Positions 45,088-53,840 are shown, numbered from the stretch's first letter. The stretch is 64,000 bases of DNA from an uncultured Erythrobacter sp. (GCA_947488085.1 CANKYI010000001.1:558001-622000); one strand, 5' to 3'. A program made the numbers and translations. The notes: generated by a model not told the origin, from the letters alone.

Positions 45088-45744
45088 TTATCCCAAATCC
45101 ATCGAACCTATTTTGGCGTCCAGATCAATCGGGATCGACGATAGCACTTCTGCTCCGCTAGCCTTTTCATAGGCTTTGTCACCGTGTTCTGCGACCAGCG
45201 CTTCGTGCTGTTGATCGCGGGTCTGGAGTAGTTCCGCGATCTCGTCTTTGTAAAGCGCGACCATCGCGGTGACGAAGCGGTTTACGCAATCGTCCTCGGC
45301 AGTGTGATCGACGTCGAAATCATCGAGATGCGCGATCATGGTGTCAGCTGGATAGAGGAATTCGTTGGTCACATACCGGTTCACCGTGAACCATGAGCGC
45401 GGAATGCCCAGAGTGTTGATCGAAAGCGCGATTAAGTGGGTGACATGTGCCTTGGCATCTTCGCCTTGGGGAGGCCAAACTTTTGGCTCCAAACCCTCCG
45501 GCAATTGGGTGCGGTGCAGGAACAGGTGAAAATGGCCGTGCTCATCCTCATCGCGGTCACCCGGCGCGTGCACGTGGTAATACCAGCGCGATTTGCAGAA
45601 TTTGTCGCGCGCATCCTTTAGCGGATAATGCGTCCAGAACTTCGCGCCATCCTCTGGCACAACGCGCAACATCAATGGGCGTTGTTCCTGTGCCATCTGA
45701 GTGATGGTTTCGATAACGGTGTGAGCGGCTTGAACAGGTGTCAT
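45088..45744 (-). CDS. Hypothetical protein with a His-rich core (possibly DUF6969)
   Basis: This 218-residue cytoplasmic protein has a conserved-looking central segment (FWTHYPLKDARDKFCKSRWY, then HVHAPGD and DEHGHFHLFLHR). The HxHxF histidines and acidic residues could bind metal. I tentatively link it to the DUF6969 proteins from memory. No enzymatic role is known. It is preceded by the terminator of the cysteine-rich gene. Confidence 0.75.
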   Translation of the reverse strand: MTPVQAAHTVIETITQMAQEQRPLMLRVVPEDGAKFWTHYPLKDARDKFCKSRWYYHVHAPGDRDEDEHGHFHLFLHRTQLPEGLEPKVWPPQGEDAKAHVTHLIALSINTLGIPRSWFTVNRYVTNEFLYPADTMIAHLDDFDVDHTAEDDCVNRFVTAMVALYKDEIAELLQTRDQQHEALVAEHGDKAYEKASGAEVLSSIPIDLDAKIGSMDLG

Positions 45745-45821
45745 AATGGCGGGTTCTAGCGGACCGTGCGCAAAGTTACAGAGCGAAAATTCGAACGTTT
45801 CGATACGGGAAGCCCGGACAC

Positions 45822-45856
45822 AAAAAGGCCGATGGCAACGTGTGTCGCCATCGGCC
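45822..45856 (-). terminator. Intrinsic terminator after the cysteine-repeat lipoprotein gene
   Basis: A ten-base perfect stem GGCCGATGGC / GCCATCGGCC with a ten-base loop precedes TTTTTG on the minus strand, 28 bp after the stop at 45884. Confidence 0.92.
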
Positions 45857-45883
45857 CAATTGTCTTACGCAAATGCGTGAAGC

Positions 45884-46168
45884 TTAGGCAGCTTCACACG
45901 CCGCGGCGCAGCAGCCTTCAGCGGCGCAGCAGCCAGCTGCACAGCAGCCTTCAGCGGCACAGCAACCAGCTGCACAGCAACCTTCAGCAGCTGCACAGCA
46001 GCCTTCAGCCGCGCAGCAACCAGCTGCACAGCAGCCAGCGGCGCAATCAGCGACAGCAGTTGTGTCAGCATCGGTTGCGGCATCGTCAGCAGGAGCCGAG
46101 CAAGCAGCAGTTGCGAGAGCGAGACCACCAGAAACGGCGAGCATCGATGCAAAGTTGGTCTTTTTCAT
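45884..46168 (-). CDS. Cysteine-rich CCAA-repeat lipoprotein
   Basis: This 94-residue protein has a signal peptide ending in a lipobox (LATAAC, Cys 23), an acidic linker (ADDAATDADTTAVAD), then eight Cys-Cys pairs spaced by Ala-Ala-Gly or Ala-Ala-Glu-Gly (GCCAAGCCAAEGCC pattern). Nineteen of 94 residues are Cys. The ATG at 46168 follows GAGGGA. It is a single-gene transcript with its own strong terminator. The repeat suggests metal binding or disulfide-rich packing at the envelope. I recognise no named family. Confidence 0.82.
   Translation of the reverse strand: MKKTNFASMLAVSGGLALATAACSAPADDAATDADTTAVADCAAGCCAAGCCAAEGCCAAAEGCCAAGCCAAEGCCAAGCCAAEGCCAAACEAA
45887..46060 (-). repeat. Tandem codon repeat encoding CCAA units
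   Basis: The DNA repeats GCAGCC/TGCTGC-type units of 12 to 18 bases (Gly-Cys-Cys-Ala-Ala with or without Glu) across most of the 3' half of the gene. The units vary by one or two codons, so copy number may change by slippage between strains. Confidence 0.8.
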
Positions 46169-46514
46169 AAATCTGTTTCCCTCATTGGACTTTGCCCACA
46201 CAGCATACGTCCAGTTGGTAGAGTAAGGCGCGCGAACTAGTTTCTCACCATAAAGCGCCCCGAATCACGGCAAGAATGTGGCAACGCTAACACAATGATT
46301 GCAAAGCGCACATGCCCTTATCTCAGATTTTGTGGATTTTGACCCGTAACCACCGGAAAATGCACCAGTTGGGGGCACACATTGCATCAAGATTTGCGCT
46401 CAACTGTCCCTAGTGTATCGATCATCGGTGCGTGTTTTGGCACCGAATCACGCTTCGGGTTAGGGGCACAGATACGGGCGGGGAGGCTGTCGCCTTAACC
46501 GGTCGGGAGAGACA
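46169..46514. other. 346 bp gap upstream of tspO without a gene
   Basis: No coding frame is supported. It holds the promoter and ribosome site of the cysteine-rich gene at the left and tspO upstream DNA at the right. A six-base CGGTGC / GCACCG hairpin with an eight-base loop lies at 46426-46445 and could be an operator. Confidence 0.5.
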
Positions 46515-47063
46515 ATGAATTTTCTCGCTTCCAAAGCGCAATTGCGCGCAAGCTTTATCCGTTGGGCTCTGTTCCTGATCCCTTTGATCGTCCTGTTGGG
46601 CTTTACCGCCGGCCAATTGGGCAGTCCCAAGACCGTCTGGTTTGAAAGCCTGACGAAGCCTGATATTTTCCCGCCGCCTGCTTTGTTCGGCATCGTTTGG
46701 GGCATTCTCTATGTCGTGATTGGCGCTGCATTGGCTTTGGTCGTCAGCGCGTGGGGCGCGCATGGGCGCGGTATCGCGATTATCGTGTTTGCATTGCACT
46801 TTCTGGGCAATCTGGCTTGGACGCCGGTGTTCTTTGGCATGCAGGACATGATGAGCGGGCTTTATGTCCTATGCTATGTCGTCGCTAGCCTCATCGCAGT
46901 GATTGCGGTGTTTTGGCGCGTCCGGCGGATCGCAGGGCTGATGCTTTTGCCTTATCTTGCATGGGCAATCTTTGCGACGGTCCTGAATTACCAATTCATC
47001 CAGCAGAACCCCGATGGCGGCAATAGCGATGATAGCGGAGCCGCCGTTGAGGTAACGTTGTAG
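46515..47063 (+). CDS. tspO: TspO/MBR family tryptophan-rich sensory protein
   Basis: This 182-residue membrane protein has five helices and the TspO signature WFESLTKPDIFPPPALFGIV, then WGILYVVIGAAL and LGNLAWTPVFFGMQ. TspO binds porphyrins and cholesterol-like molecules and affects photosynthesis or stress genes in related bacteria. It fits an aerobic phototroph or haem-handling context, but no photosynthesis gene is visible nearby. Confidence 0.92.
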   Translation: MNFLASKAQLRASFIRWALFLIPLIVLLGFTAGQLGSPKTVWFESLTKPDIFPPPALFGIVWGILYVVIGAALALVVSAWGAHGRGIAIIVFALHFLGNLAWTPVFFGMQDMMSGLYVLCYVVASLIAVIAVFWRVRRIAGLMLLPYLAWAIFATVLNYQFIQQNPDGGNSDDSGAAVEVTL

Positions 47064-47119
47064 AGAGCGGGCCAGACGCCCCTCTGGACAACACTGCTGA
47101 CGATTGCCACATAGCATCA

Positions 47120-47371
47120 ATGCAAAGCGAAAATCCGATCATCGCCGACTTCGTCAAAATTGCCAACAGCGCTGCTGGAACCATGGCCGGTATGGGCCGT
47201 GAAGCACGCGAAAGCGCGCGTGAGAGAATGCGTGAAGCTATGGGCGGCATGGATTTCGTAGCGCGTGAAGAGTTTGAGACGGTCAAAGCCATGGCGCAAA
47301 AAGCGCGTGAGCAAGCCGACGCTCTCGAAGCGCGCCTAGCCGAGCTGGAAGCCAAGCTCCCCAAGAAGTAA
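47120..47371 (+). CDS. ubiK: Accessory factor UbiK family protein (BMFP)
   Basis: This 83-residue protein is an amphipathic helix plus C-terminal coiled coil (VAREEFETVKAMAQKAREQA, then ALEARLAELEAKLPKK). It matches the UbiK/BMFP family, which supports the ubiquinone biosynthesis complex. It is 56 bp after tspO and just before recO. Confidence 0.88.
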   Translation: MQSENPIIADFVKIANSAAGTMAGMGREARESARERMREAMGGMDFVAREEFETVKAMAQKAREQADALEARLAELEAKLPKK

Positions 47372-47391
47372 GCAGGAACGAGGGCGACGCC

Positions 47392-47994
47392 GTGAACTTG
47401 CGCGCGCCCGCTATCCTGATCGCATCGCGAAGCCATGGTGAAACTGCAGTGATCGCGCGCGCTTTGACAGAGCAATATGGATTGGTCGCGGGCTATGTTG
47501 CGGGCGGGCGAGGGCGTCAGCTGCGCCCGGTTGTCATCCCCGGCAATGCGGTTGCCCTCGACCTGCACGTGAAATCCGACGCTCAGCTCCCCTTTATGCG
47601 GCTGGAACTCACCACCAGCCGCGCGCCGTGGATGACAGAGCCGCTGCCTGCTGCCGCGATCCAGTGGGCCTGCGCGCTAACCGCTGCGACCCTGCCTGAA
47701 CGGCAATCCTACCCCAGCCTTTACACTGGCCTCGACGCGTTGCTCACCGCGATTTGCCATGCGCCCTCTGCGCGCGGCTGGTTGTCGGTTATGGTCACCT
47801 ATGAGGCGATGTTGCTGCGCGAGCTGGGCTATGGCGGGGAAAAGCCCGGTGCGAGCGAGGATTTCGCCGCGCAATTCGCTCTATTTCGTGCACTGCATGT
47901 GCCGATCCGCGACCACCTGCTTGCCGAGCGCTCTCGCGATGTTATGGCGGCGCGAACGGCGCTGGGCGAACGGCTCGCGCGGATGATGGAGTGA
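47392..47994 (+). CDS. recO: DNA repair protein RecO
   Basis: This 200-residue protein has the RecO start (PAILIASRSHGETAVIARAL) with the N-terminal OB-like fold and a C-terminal helical part. RecO loads RecA on SSB-coated gaps. It begins with GTG at 47392. It is slightly shorter than E. coli RecO (about 240), as in many alphaproteobacteria. Confidence 0.9.
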   Translation: MNLRAPAILIASRSHGETAVIARALTEQYGLVAGYVAGGRGRQLRPVVIPGNAVALDLHVKSDAQLPFMRLELTTSRAPWMTEPLPAAAIQWACALTAATLPERQSYPSLYTGLDALLTAICHAPSARGWLSVMVTYEAMLLRELGYGGEKPGASEDFAAQFALFRALHVPIRDHLLAERSRDVMAARTALGERLARMME

Positions 47995-48002
47995 ACAGAT
48001 CG

Positions 48003-49067
48003 ATGAAGATTGCCGTGCTGCCCGGAGATGGGATCGGTCCCGAAGTCACACGCGAAGCGTTGCGGGTTCTGAAGGCGCTTGATCTGCCGGGTCTGACATT
48101 GTTTGACGGCGACGTGGGCGGAATGGCTTATAAACGCCACGGCCACCCACTGCCGGACGAAACCCTGACGATGGCGCGTGAGGCGGACGCGGTTCTGTTC
48201 GGAGCAGTTGGTGATCCTGACTGCGACGGGTTGGAACGGCATTTGCGGCCAGAACAGGCGATCCTGGGCTTGCGCAAAGAGCTCGATCTGTTCGCAAACC
48301 TGCGTCCTGCGAAGGTCTTTAAGGGGTTAGAGCACCTCTCACCCTTGCAACCTGAAATCGCGGGTCAGCTCGACATGATGATCGTTCGCGAGCTGACAGG
48401 CGACGTCTATTTCGGCGAAAAGGGCGAGCGCGTCGCCAATGATGGCAGCCGCGAGGGGTGGGATATGATGTCCTATTGCGAAACCGAAGTGCGCCGTATC
48501 GCGCAGGTGGCGTTTCGCACCGCACGCGGCGGCGATGACAAATTGCGCGTGACTAGCGTTGATAAAGCCAATGTGTTGGAGACTAGCCAAGTTTGGCGCG
48601 ATGCGGTGAAAGATGCAGCGGTCGCGCACCCTGATATCGACCTTTCCCATATGTATGTCGACAATGCCGCGATGCAGATCATCAGCAATCCGGGCGGCTT
48701 TGGTGTCATTCTGACCGGCAATTTGTTCGGCGATATCCTGTCCGATTTGGCCAGCGCGGCGGTTGGCTCTATCGGCCTGCTCGCGAGTGCGTCTATGGGT
48801 GAGCGTCAAACAGCGCATGGCACATTCGGCCTTTACGAACCCATCCACGGCAGCGCGCCTGATATTGCGGGTGAAGGCAAAGCCAACCCGATGGCGATGA
48901 TCCTGTCCGCGGCGATGATGCTGCGCCATTCCTTTGGGTTGGAAGCGGAAGCCACGCGGATCGAAGTGGCGGTTGAAGCGGCCCTGTCCGATGGCATTCG
49001 CGGCGGTGATCTGGGCGGGTCACATGGCACACAGGCAATTGGCGATGCGGTGCTAGAACGACTGTAA
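48003..49067 (+). CDS. leuB: 3-isopropylmalate dehydrogenase
   Basis: This 354-residue enzyme of leucine synthesis starts KIAVLPGDGIGPEVTREAL and has MIVRELTGDVYFGEKGER and the metal-binding GNLFGDILSDLASAAVGSIG. The ATG at 48003 is chosen over GTG at 47991 because it begins the conserved strand. It lies 8 bp after recO and one base before the glycosyltransferase. Confidence 0.95.
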   Translation: MKIAVLPGDGIGPEVTREALRVLKALDLPGLTLFDGDVGGMAYKRHGHPLPDETLTMAREADAVLFGAVGDPDCDGLERHLRPEQAILGLRKELDLFANLRPAKVFKGLEHLSPLQPEIAGQLDMMIVRELTGDVYFGEKGERVANDGSREGWDMMSYCETEVRRIAQVAFRTARGGDDKLRVTSVDKANVLETSQVWRDAVKDAAVAHPDIDLSHMYVDNAAMQIISNPGGFGVILTGNLFGDILSDLASAAVGSIGLLASASMGERQTAHGTFGLYEPIHGSAPDIAGEGKANPMAMILSAAMMLRHSFGLEAEATRIEVAVEAALSDGIRGGDLGGSHGTQAIGDAVLERL

Positions 49068-49068
49068 T

Positions 49069-50160
49069 ATGCCTCTCAATCTGGCGATCATTCTCCCCAC
49101 GCTGAATGAGCGCGGCAATCTTGGCCCTCTTGTGGAGCGTATCGAAGGCGCGTTGGGTGATGATGGCTGGGAAGTGCTGATCATCGACGATGACAGCAAG
49201 GATGGCACAGCGGACGAAGCGCGAGCTTTGGCCTTGAGCGATAGGCGGGTCCGGGTCATTCAACGGATCGGTCGGCGCGGATTGGCGAGCGCCGCGATTG
49301 AAGGGTTTTGCGCAACCGCTGCGCCCTATGTCGCCGTGATGGATGCGGACCACCAGCATGATCCGGCGCTTCTACCGGCGATGCTGGCATCGTTGCAGGC
49401 GGGGGAAGCGGAAATCTGCGTCGCCTCGCGTTTTGCCCTAGGTGCCAGCACCGCCGACTGGGCCGAGCCTGAACGTGAGAAGCTGTCCGGCATCGCCAAT
49501 GCAATGGCACGCAAGCTGACCGGTGTCGCTTTGACCGACCCGATGAGCGGCTATTTCATGCTTCCCACTGCCACCGCCCGTGCACTCGTGCCGCGATTGT
49601 CTGGCATCGGGTTCAAGATATTGCTCGATCTACTCGCAACCTCGCCGCATCCGATGCAGGCGAAGGAATTTCCACTCAATTTCACCGCCCGCCGCGAAGG
49701 AACGAGCAAGCTGGACCGCGCGATCCTGCTCGATTTTCTGGCGGGGCTTTATGACAAGACTTTGGGCCGGGTGATCCCGACGCGCTTTGCTCTGTTCGGC
49801 ACAGTCGGCGCGCTGGGCGTGATTGTGCATATGGCGGTGCTGGCGGCTCTATTGCTGGGGATGGGCGAAGGTTTTGTTTTCGCGCAAGCCATCGCCGTTT
49901 TGTGCGCGATGAGCTTCAATTTCTGGCTCAACAACTGGCTGACCTATCGCGACAAGCGTCTGATCGGATGGGGAGCGGTCTTACGCGGATGGGCCGGGTT
50001 CTGCGCAACCTGTGCGGTGGGGGCCTTTGCCAATGTCGCGGTCGCCACCCTGCTGGAAAGCCAAGGGGTGTTTTGGGCACTCGCCGCATTGGCGGGCATC
50101 GTAATCGGATCAGTTTGGAACTACGCTCTGTCCAGCCGCTTCGTCTGGGGAAGGTTTTAG
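49069..50160 (+). CDS. GT2 glycosyltransferase fused to a GtrA membrane domain
   Basis: This 363-residue protein has an N-terminal dolichyl-phosphate mannose synthase-like GT2 domain (LAIILPTLNERGNLGPLV, IIDDDSKDGTADEA, VMDADHQHDPALL) and a C-terminal GtrA-like domain of four helices. It would transfer a sugar to a polyprenyl phosphate carrier. It meets the PMT gene tail to tail with a four-base overlap, which fits a shared envelope-glycosylation role. Confidence 0.9.
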   Translation: MPLNLAIILPTLNERGNLGPLVERIEGALGDDGWEVLIIDDDSKDGTADEARALALSDRRVRVIQRIGRRGLASAAIEGFCATAAPYVAVMDADHQHDPALLPAMLASLQAGEAEICVASRFALGASTADWAEPEREKLSGIANAMARKLTGVALTDPMSGYFMLPTATARALVPRLSGIGFKILLDLLATSPHPMQAKEFPLNFTARREGTSKLDRAILLDFLAGLYDKTLGRVIPTRFALFGTVGALGVIVHMAVLAALLLGMGEGFVFAQAIAVLCAMSFNFWLNNWLTYRDKRLIGWGAVLRGWAGFCATCAVGAFANVAVATLLESQGVFWALAALAGIVIGSVWNYALSSRFVWGRF

Positions 50161-51500
50161 CGCCAACCCGCTAGCCATGCCCAATCGGCGAAGCTCATCG
50201 GTCCATCCAAGGGCGCGGCGGTCAGTATCTTGAAAAACAGCGCGAAGAAGCCCGCACTCGCTGCCACTGTGCCATAGGCCCAGTATTGGTAACCCGCCCG
50301 CCGCACATCGCTCAAAGCCAGCGCTAGTGCCGCCAGCAGGAACACGCTTGGCATCAGATAGTGGTAGTAAAACTGCACCGGTTTTGGCGCGATCAACCAT
50401 AGGCCGAGGCTCACCCCATAGCCGACAACCACTGCGATCTTTGCCCAATCGCCGCGATACAGTCCCATGGCTAGGCACCAGACAAGCGCTGGCAAACCAA
50501 GCAGCATCGTCAGCGGATTTCCGATCAAAAGCACCCCGCGCTGCGCTTCGTCGACAAAGTCATAAAGATACCAAATGCCGCGCGAATTCAGCATCCATTG
50601 CGGCCAAGTGCTCTGATAGGCGTGTGGCGCGAGCACGGATTGTTGCAGCTCTAGAATTTCACTGTGCAGGCCGATCAATCCCTTCTCTGACAGCGGCGAG
50701 GGATTGAGGGGTGTGCCGAGCCAATATCCCGGAGCAAATGTGAGCGCATAGACCGCCAGCGGCACGAGGCCGAGCCACAGCGCTGCCTCCACCAAACTGA
50801 TGCCGGGTACCGGTGCACCGCGCACGCTTAGCAGCAATCGGCGGCGTCCGGCGGCAAGACGCGCCGCAAAGAATGTGAGGCCAAACGCCATGGCCAGCGG
50901 CACTGCATTCCACTTGGCTGCAAGCGCGCAGCCTATCGCGATGCCCGTCAAAGCCAGCCGCCAGCGCCCACGCTCAGGCTCTCGAATAGCGGCGGCGAAT
51001 TGCCACGCGGCGAGCGCCAGAAACGCGGTCATAAAGATATCGAGCATGGCGATACGCGCATGGATGAAGAGGTGAAATCCGGTCGCGAGAAGCACTCCGA
51101 ACGCGATCACCGCAAACCGATCATAGCTCGTGTGCCACAGCGCGCGCATGGCGGCCCCGACCGCGACAGTGCCCGCGATCAGCGACATAATGCGCCAGCC
51201 CAGCGGGTTGTCGCCGAACATGGCGATGCCCAGCGCGATCAGCTCTTTGCCCAAAAGCGGGTGCTCGCGATTGAGATATTCGCCCGTGCCCAATTCCCAC
51301 ATGGCCAGCAATTCGCGCGCGGCGGGCAGATAGTGAACTTCATCGAAGAAAGGCGTTGTGGGGGTGGTCAGGCGAATGCTGGCGAGGGCTGCGAAGATCG
51401 CCGGGATGATGAGACACCACAACCACGGATCAACCGGGTGCGGCGGAGCGCTTACCGTTTCTGCATGATCGGGAAGGGGTGGAGAAATGGCCTCGGACAT
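50157..51500 (-). CDS. PMT-type dolichyl-phosphate-mannose-protein mannosyltransferase
   Basis: This 447-residue multi-helix protein has the GT39-type loop with acidic catalytic residues after the first helix (TPFFDEVHYLPAARELLAMW) and an ELGTGEYLNREHPLLGKELI segment. It would transfer a mannose-type sugar from a lipid carrier to a periplasmic protein or lipid. The neighbouring GT2-GtrA gene could make the donor. I chose the ATG at 51500. Confidence 0.88.
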   Translation of the reverse strand: MSEAISPPLPDHAETVSAPPHPVDPWLWCLIIPAIFAALASIRLTTPTTPFFDEVHYLPAARELLAMWELGTGEYLNREHPLLGKELIALGIAMFGDNPLGWRIMSLIAGTVAVGAAMRALWHTSYDRFAVIAFGVLLATGFHLFIHARIAMLDIFMTAFLALAAWQFAAAIREPERGRWRLALTGIAIGCALAAKWNAVPLAMAFGLTFFAARLAAGRRRLLLSVRGAPVPGISLVEAALWLGLVPLAVYALTFAPGYWLGTPLNPSPLSEKGLIGLHSEILELQQSVLAPHAYQSTWPQWMLNSRGIWYLYDFVDEAQRGVLLIGNPLTMLLGLPALVWCLAMGLYRGDWAKIAVVVGYGVSLGLWLIAPKPVQFYYHYLMPSVFLLAALALALSDVRRAGYQYWAYGTVAASAGFFALFFKILTAAPLDGPMSFADWAWLAGWR

Positions 51501-51551
51501 CGGGCGCAGACGCTTAAGGCTGCACCCGATGCGGGGCAAGGGGGATTGCGG

Positions 51552-51974
51552 TTACGCGTCAGCAGTTTGTGGGACTGAAGCCTCGTCCGACGTCTCTTTG
51601 GCTTGCTCCAACCAAAACAGCCGCGCGCACATTGCGAGCAATCCGATACTGGCGGTCGTGGCGACAAACAGGCCCCATAGCGGCACGTTCATCCCTGCGG
51701 CCCGTGCGCGTGGGGCAATCAGGAATAGACCGATCATTACGGTGATAACCAGATCCCACCAGACCTGAACGCCGGTCAAATTGGTCGAATGATTGATCCA
51801 AAACATCACGACCCCGTCCTGCCATATCTGCACAGCGGTAAAGGCGGCGAATCCGGCTGACAGCATTGCCGCAAGCAGCGCGCTGCCGATGGTGCGTTTG
51901 CCGACAAGAATGGTTATGAATGCGGCCAGTCCTGCGCCGAGTCCTGCGACAGTGAGAATTTCGGTGGGGGTCAT
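51552..51974 (-). CDS. Four-helix membrane protein, possibly DUF2834-like
   Basis: This 140-residue protein has four hydrophobic segments and a central TGVQVWWDLVITVMIGLFLIAP. I tentatively relate it to DUF2834. It is divergent from the TetR gene and faces two palindromic operators (51992-52007 and 52024-52039), so TetR control is likely. The function is unknown. Confidence 0.78.
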   Translation of the reverse strand: MTPTEILTVAGLGAGLAAFITILVGKRTIGSALLAAMLSAGFAAFTAVQIWQDGVVMFWINHSTNLTGVQVWWDLVITVMIGLFLIAPRARAAGMNVPLWGLFVATTASIGLLAMCARLFWLEQAKETSDEASVPQTADA

Positions 51975-51991
51975 GGATTTTCTCCTGGATA

Positions 51992-52007
51992 TGTAGCGAC
52001 TGCTACA
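51992..52007. promoter_or_regulatory. TetR operator, copy 1
   Basis: The perfect palindrome TGTAGC-GACT-GCTACA lies in the divergent gap between the membrane protein and the TetR gene. A second copy lies 32 bp away, center to center. Confidence 0.8.
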
Positions 52008-52023
52008 CGGGTTGATAGCGATA

Positions 52024-52039
52024 TGTAGCAGGTGCTACA
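52024..52039. promoter_or_regulatory. TetR operator, copy 2
   Basis: The palindrome TGTAGC-AGGT-GCTACA has the same six-base arms as copy 1 and lies just upstream of the TetR start. The two sites are three helical turns apart, so cooperative binding by dimers on one face is possible. Confidence 0.8.
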
Positions 52040-52047
52040 AGGATAAA

Positions 52048-52596
52048 ATGCAAAACACGCCTCTTTCCCGTGAAACGCTGCTCCCACCGCTCGCTGCGCA
52101 TGTGCTCGAACACGGACTGGGCGGGGCGAGCTTGCGTCCTCTGGCAAAGGCTGCGGGGACCAGCGACCGGATGCTGATTTATCATTTTGGCAACAAGGAG
52201 ACGCTGATCTCCGACCTGCTTGAATACATCGCCGGCATCTATTCCGCCGGGCTGGATGCGGGGATGGGCACAGAGAGAGCCGCCACTCGTCAGGAGGTTC
52301 TGGCCAAAATTCTCGCTCAGGGGCGCGAGCCGATGATGCAACCGTTTTTGGTCCTGTGGTGGGAAATCGTCGCGGGTTCGGCGCGCGGCATACCGGGTTA
52401 TAAAGAGGCCGCCGCCGAGATGATGACGCGCCAACTTGCTTGGCTGGAGACGCAGATGCCTGCCGATGACCCCGATCCTGTTGGCGGTGCGCGGTATTTG
52501 CTGACGCTGATTGAGGGGACTTTGATGCTGGGCGCGGTGGGTCATGCGCGGACGGCGCGTGAAGGTCTGCTTGCGAGCGACCTCTCAGGCGACTAA
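52048..52596 (+). CDS. TetR family transcriptional regulator
   Basis: This 182-residue regulator has an N-terminal HTH (GASLRPLAKAAGTSDRMLIY then HFGNKETLISDLL). It likely represses itself and the divergent membrane protein through the two palindromes. The ATG at 52048 follows AAGGA. The ligand is unknown; metZ starts 11 bp later, so it may also be read from the same promoter. Confidence 0.9.
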   Translation: MQNTPLSRETLLPPLAAHVLEHGLGGASLRPLAKAAGTSDRMLIYHFGNKETLISDLLEYIAGIYSAGLDAGMGTERAATRQEVLAKILAQGREPMMQPFLVLWWEIVAGSARGIPGYKEAAAEMMTRQLAWLETQMPADDPDPVGGARYLLTLIEGTLMLGAVGHARTAREGLLASDLSGD

Positions 52597-52607
52597 TCGC
52601 GGGTGCC

Positions 52608-53825
52608 ATGAAAAAGACCACCGGAATGGATCGCGCAACAACGCGCAAATGGCGCCCTGCTACACAGGCGGTGCGCGGCGGCACTTGGCGCAGCGAACAC
52701 GGCGAGACGAGCGAGGCGCTCTTCCTCACCTCGGGCTACACCTACGACGACGCGCAGACGGTTGCGGATCGATTTGCAGGCGATGCGGATGGGATGACCT
52801 ATTCGCGCCTGCAAAACCCGACCGTTGCGATGTTGGAGGAACGCATCGCCTTGATGGAGGGTGCAGAGGCCTGCCGTGCTCAGGCGAGCGGAATGGCGGC
52901 GATGACGGCGGCGTTATTGTGTCAGCTTTCCGCAGGCGATCACTGCGTCGCCGCGCGCGCTGCGTTCGGATCATGCCGTTGGCTGGTCGACAATCTCCTG
53001 CCCCGGTTCGGGATTGAGACCACCGTGATCGACAGCGCCGACAACGCCCAATGGGAAGCTGCGATTAAGCCCAACACAAAGGTGTTTTTCTTCGAGACCC
53101 CGGCCAACCCGACGCTCGATATTGTGGACTTGCAATTCGTGTGCGATCTGGCCCGTGCGCATGGCATCACCACTGTGGTCGACAACGCCTTTGCCTCACC
53201 CGCATTGCAACGCCCGATGGAGTTTGGCGCAGACGTAGTGGCTTACTCTGCGACCAAGCTGATGGATGGACAGGGCAGGGTGCTTGCCGGGGCCGTGTGC
53301 GGAACTGAGGAATGGATCAACGATACCCTGCTGCCGTTTCAGCGCAACACCGGACCCAATATCGCGCCGTTCAATGCGTGGGTCGTGCATAAGGGGCTGG
53401 AGACGCTGTCGCTGCGCGCGCACCAACAAAGCCGAAGTGCGGTGGCGCTCGGCGAATTCCTCGAACCGCGCGTCGTAAAGGCGGGCGGGGCGATGCAACA
53501 TCCCGGCCTGCCCAGCCATCCCGGCCACAATCTCGCCACCACGCAGATGGAGGCGACGGGGCCGATCTTCGCCTTTGATGTCGGCACGCGGGAGCGGGCT
53601 TTCACGCTGCTCGATGCTCTGGAGCTGGTCGATATCTCCAACAATATCGGCGATTCCAAAAGCCTGATGTGCCACCCGGCATCCACCACCCACGCCAATA
53701 TGGGCGAGGACGCCCGCGCCGCGATGGGCGTCACTGAAGGCTTGCTGCGGATCAATGTTGGGCTGGAAGATATCGCCGACATCACCGAGGATATGGATCA
53801 GGCGCTGGCGGCGGCTGGGATTTAG
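52608..53825 (+). CDS. metZ: O-succinylhomoserine sulfhydrylase (MetZ)
   Basis: This 405-residue PLP enzyme of the Cys/Met metabolism family forms homocysteine from O-succinylhomoserine and sulfide. It has AQASGMAAMTAALL, VDNAFASPALQRPMEFGADV and the PLP lysine in YSATKLMDGQGRVLAG. Cystathionine gamma-synthase activity is the alternative. No SAM riboswitch precedes it; it sits directly after the TetR gene. Confidence 0.9.
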   Translation: MKKTTGMDRATTRKWRPATQAVRGGTWRSEHGETSEALFLTSGYTYDDAQTVADRFAGDADGMTYSRLQNPTVAMLEERIALMEGAEACRAQASGMAAMTAALLCQLSAGDHCVAARAAFGSCRWLVDNLLPRFGIETTVIDSADNAQWEAAIKPNTKVFFFETPANPTLDIVDLQFVCDLARAHGITTVVDNAFASPALQRPMEFGADVVAYSATKLMDGQGRVLAGAVCGTEEWINDTLLPFQRNTGPNIAPFNAWVVHKGLETLSLRAHQQSRSAVALGEFLEPRVVKAGGAMQHPGLPSHPGHNLATTQMEATGPIFAFDVGTRERAFTLLDALELVDISNNIGDSKSLMCHPASTTHANMGEDARAAMGVTEGLLRINVGLEDIADITEDMDQALAAAGI

Positions 53826-53840
53826 AGCCCGTAACTCAAA

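Noticed and set aside
45887..46060. Short tandem repeats that could suggest a CRISPR array
   Set aside because: The units are contiguous, without unique spacers, and keep an open frame encoding CCAA repeats in a lipoprotein.
52597..52607. Search for a SAM riboswitch before metZ
   Set aside because: Only 11 bp separate the TetR stop and metZ start, leaving no room for one; the promoter must lie upstream of the TetR gene.
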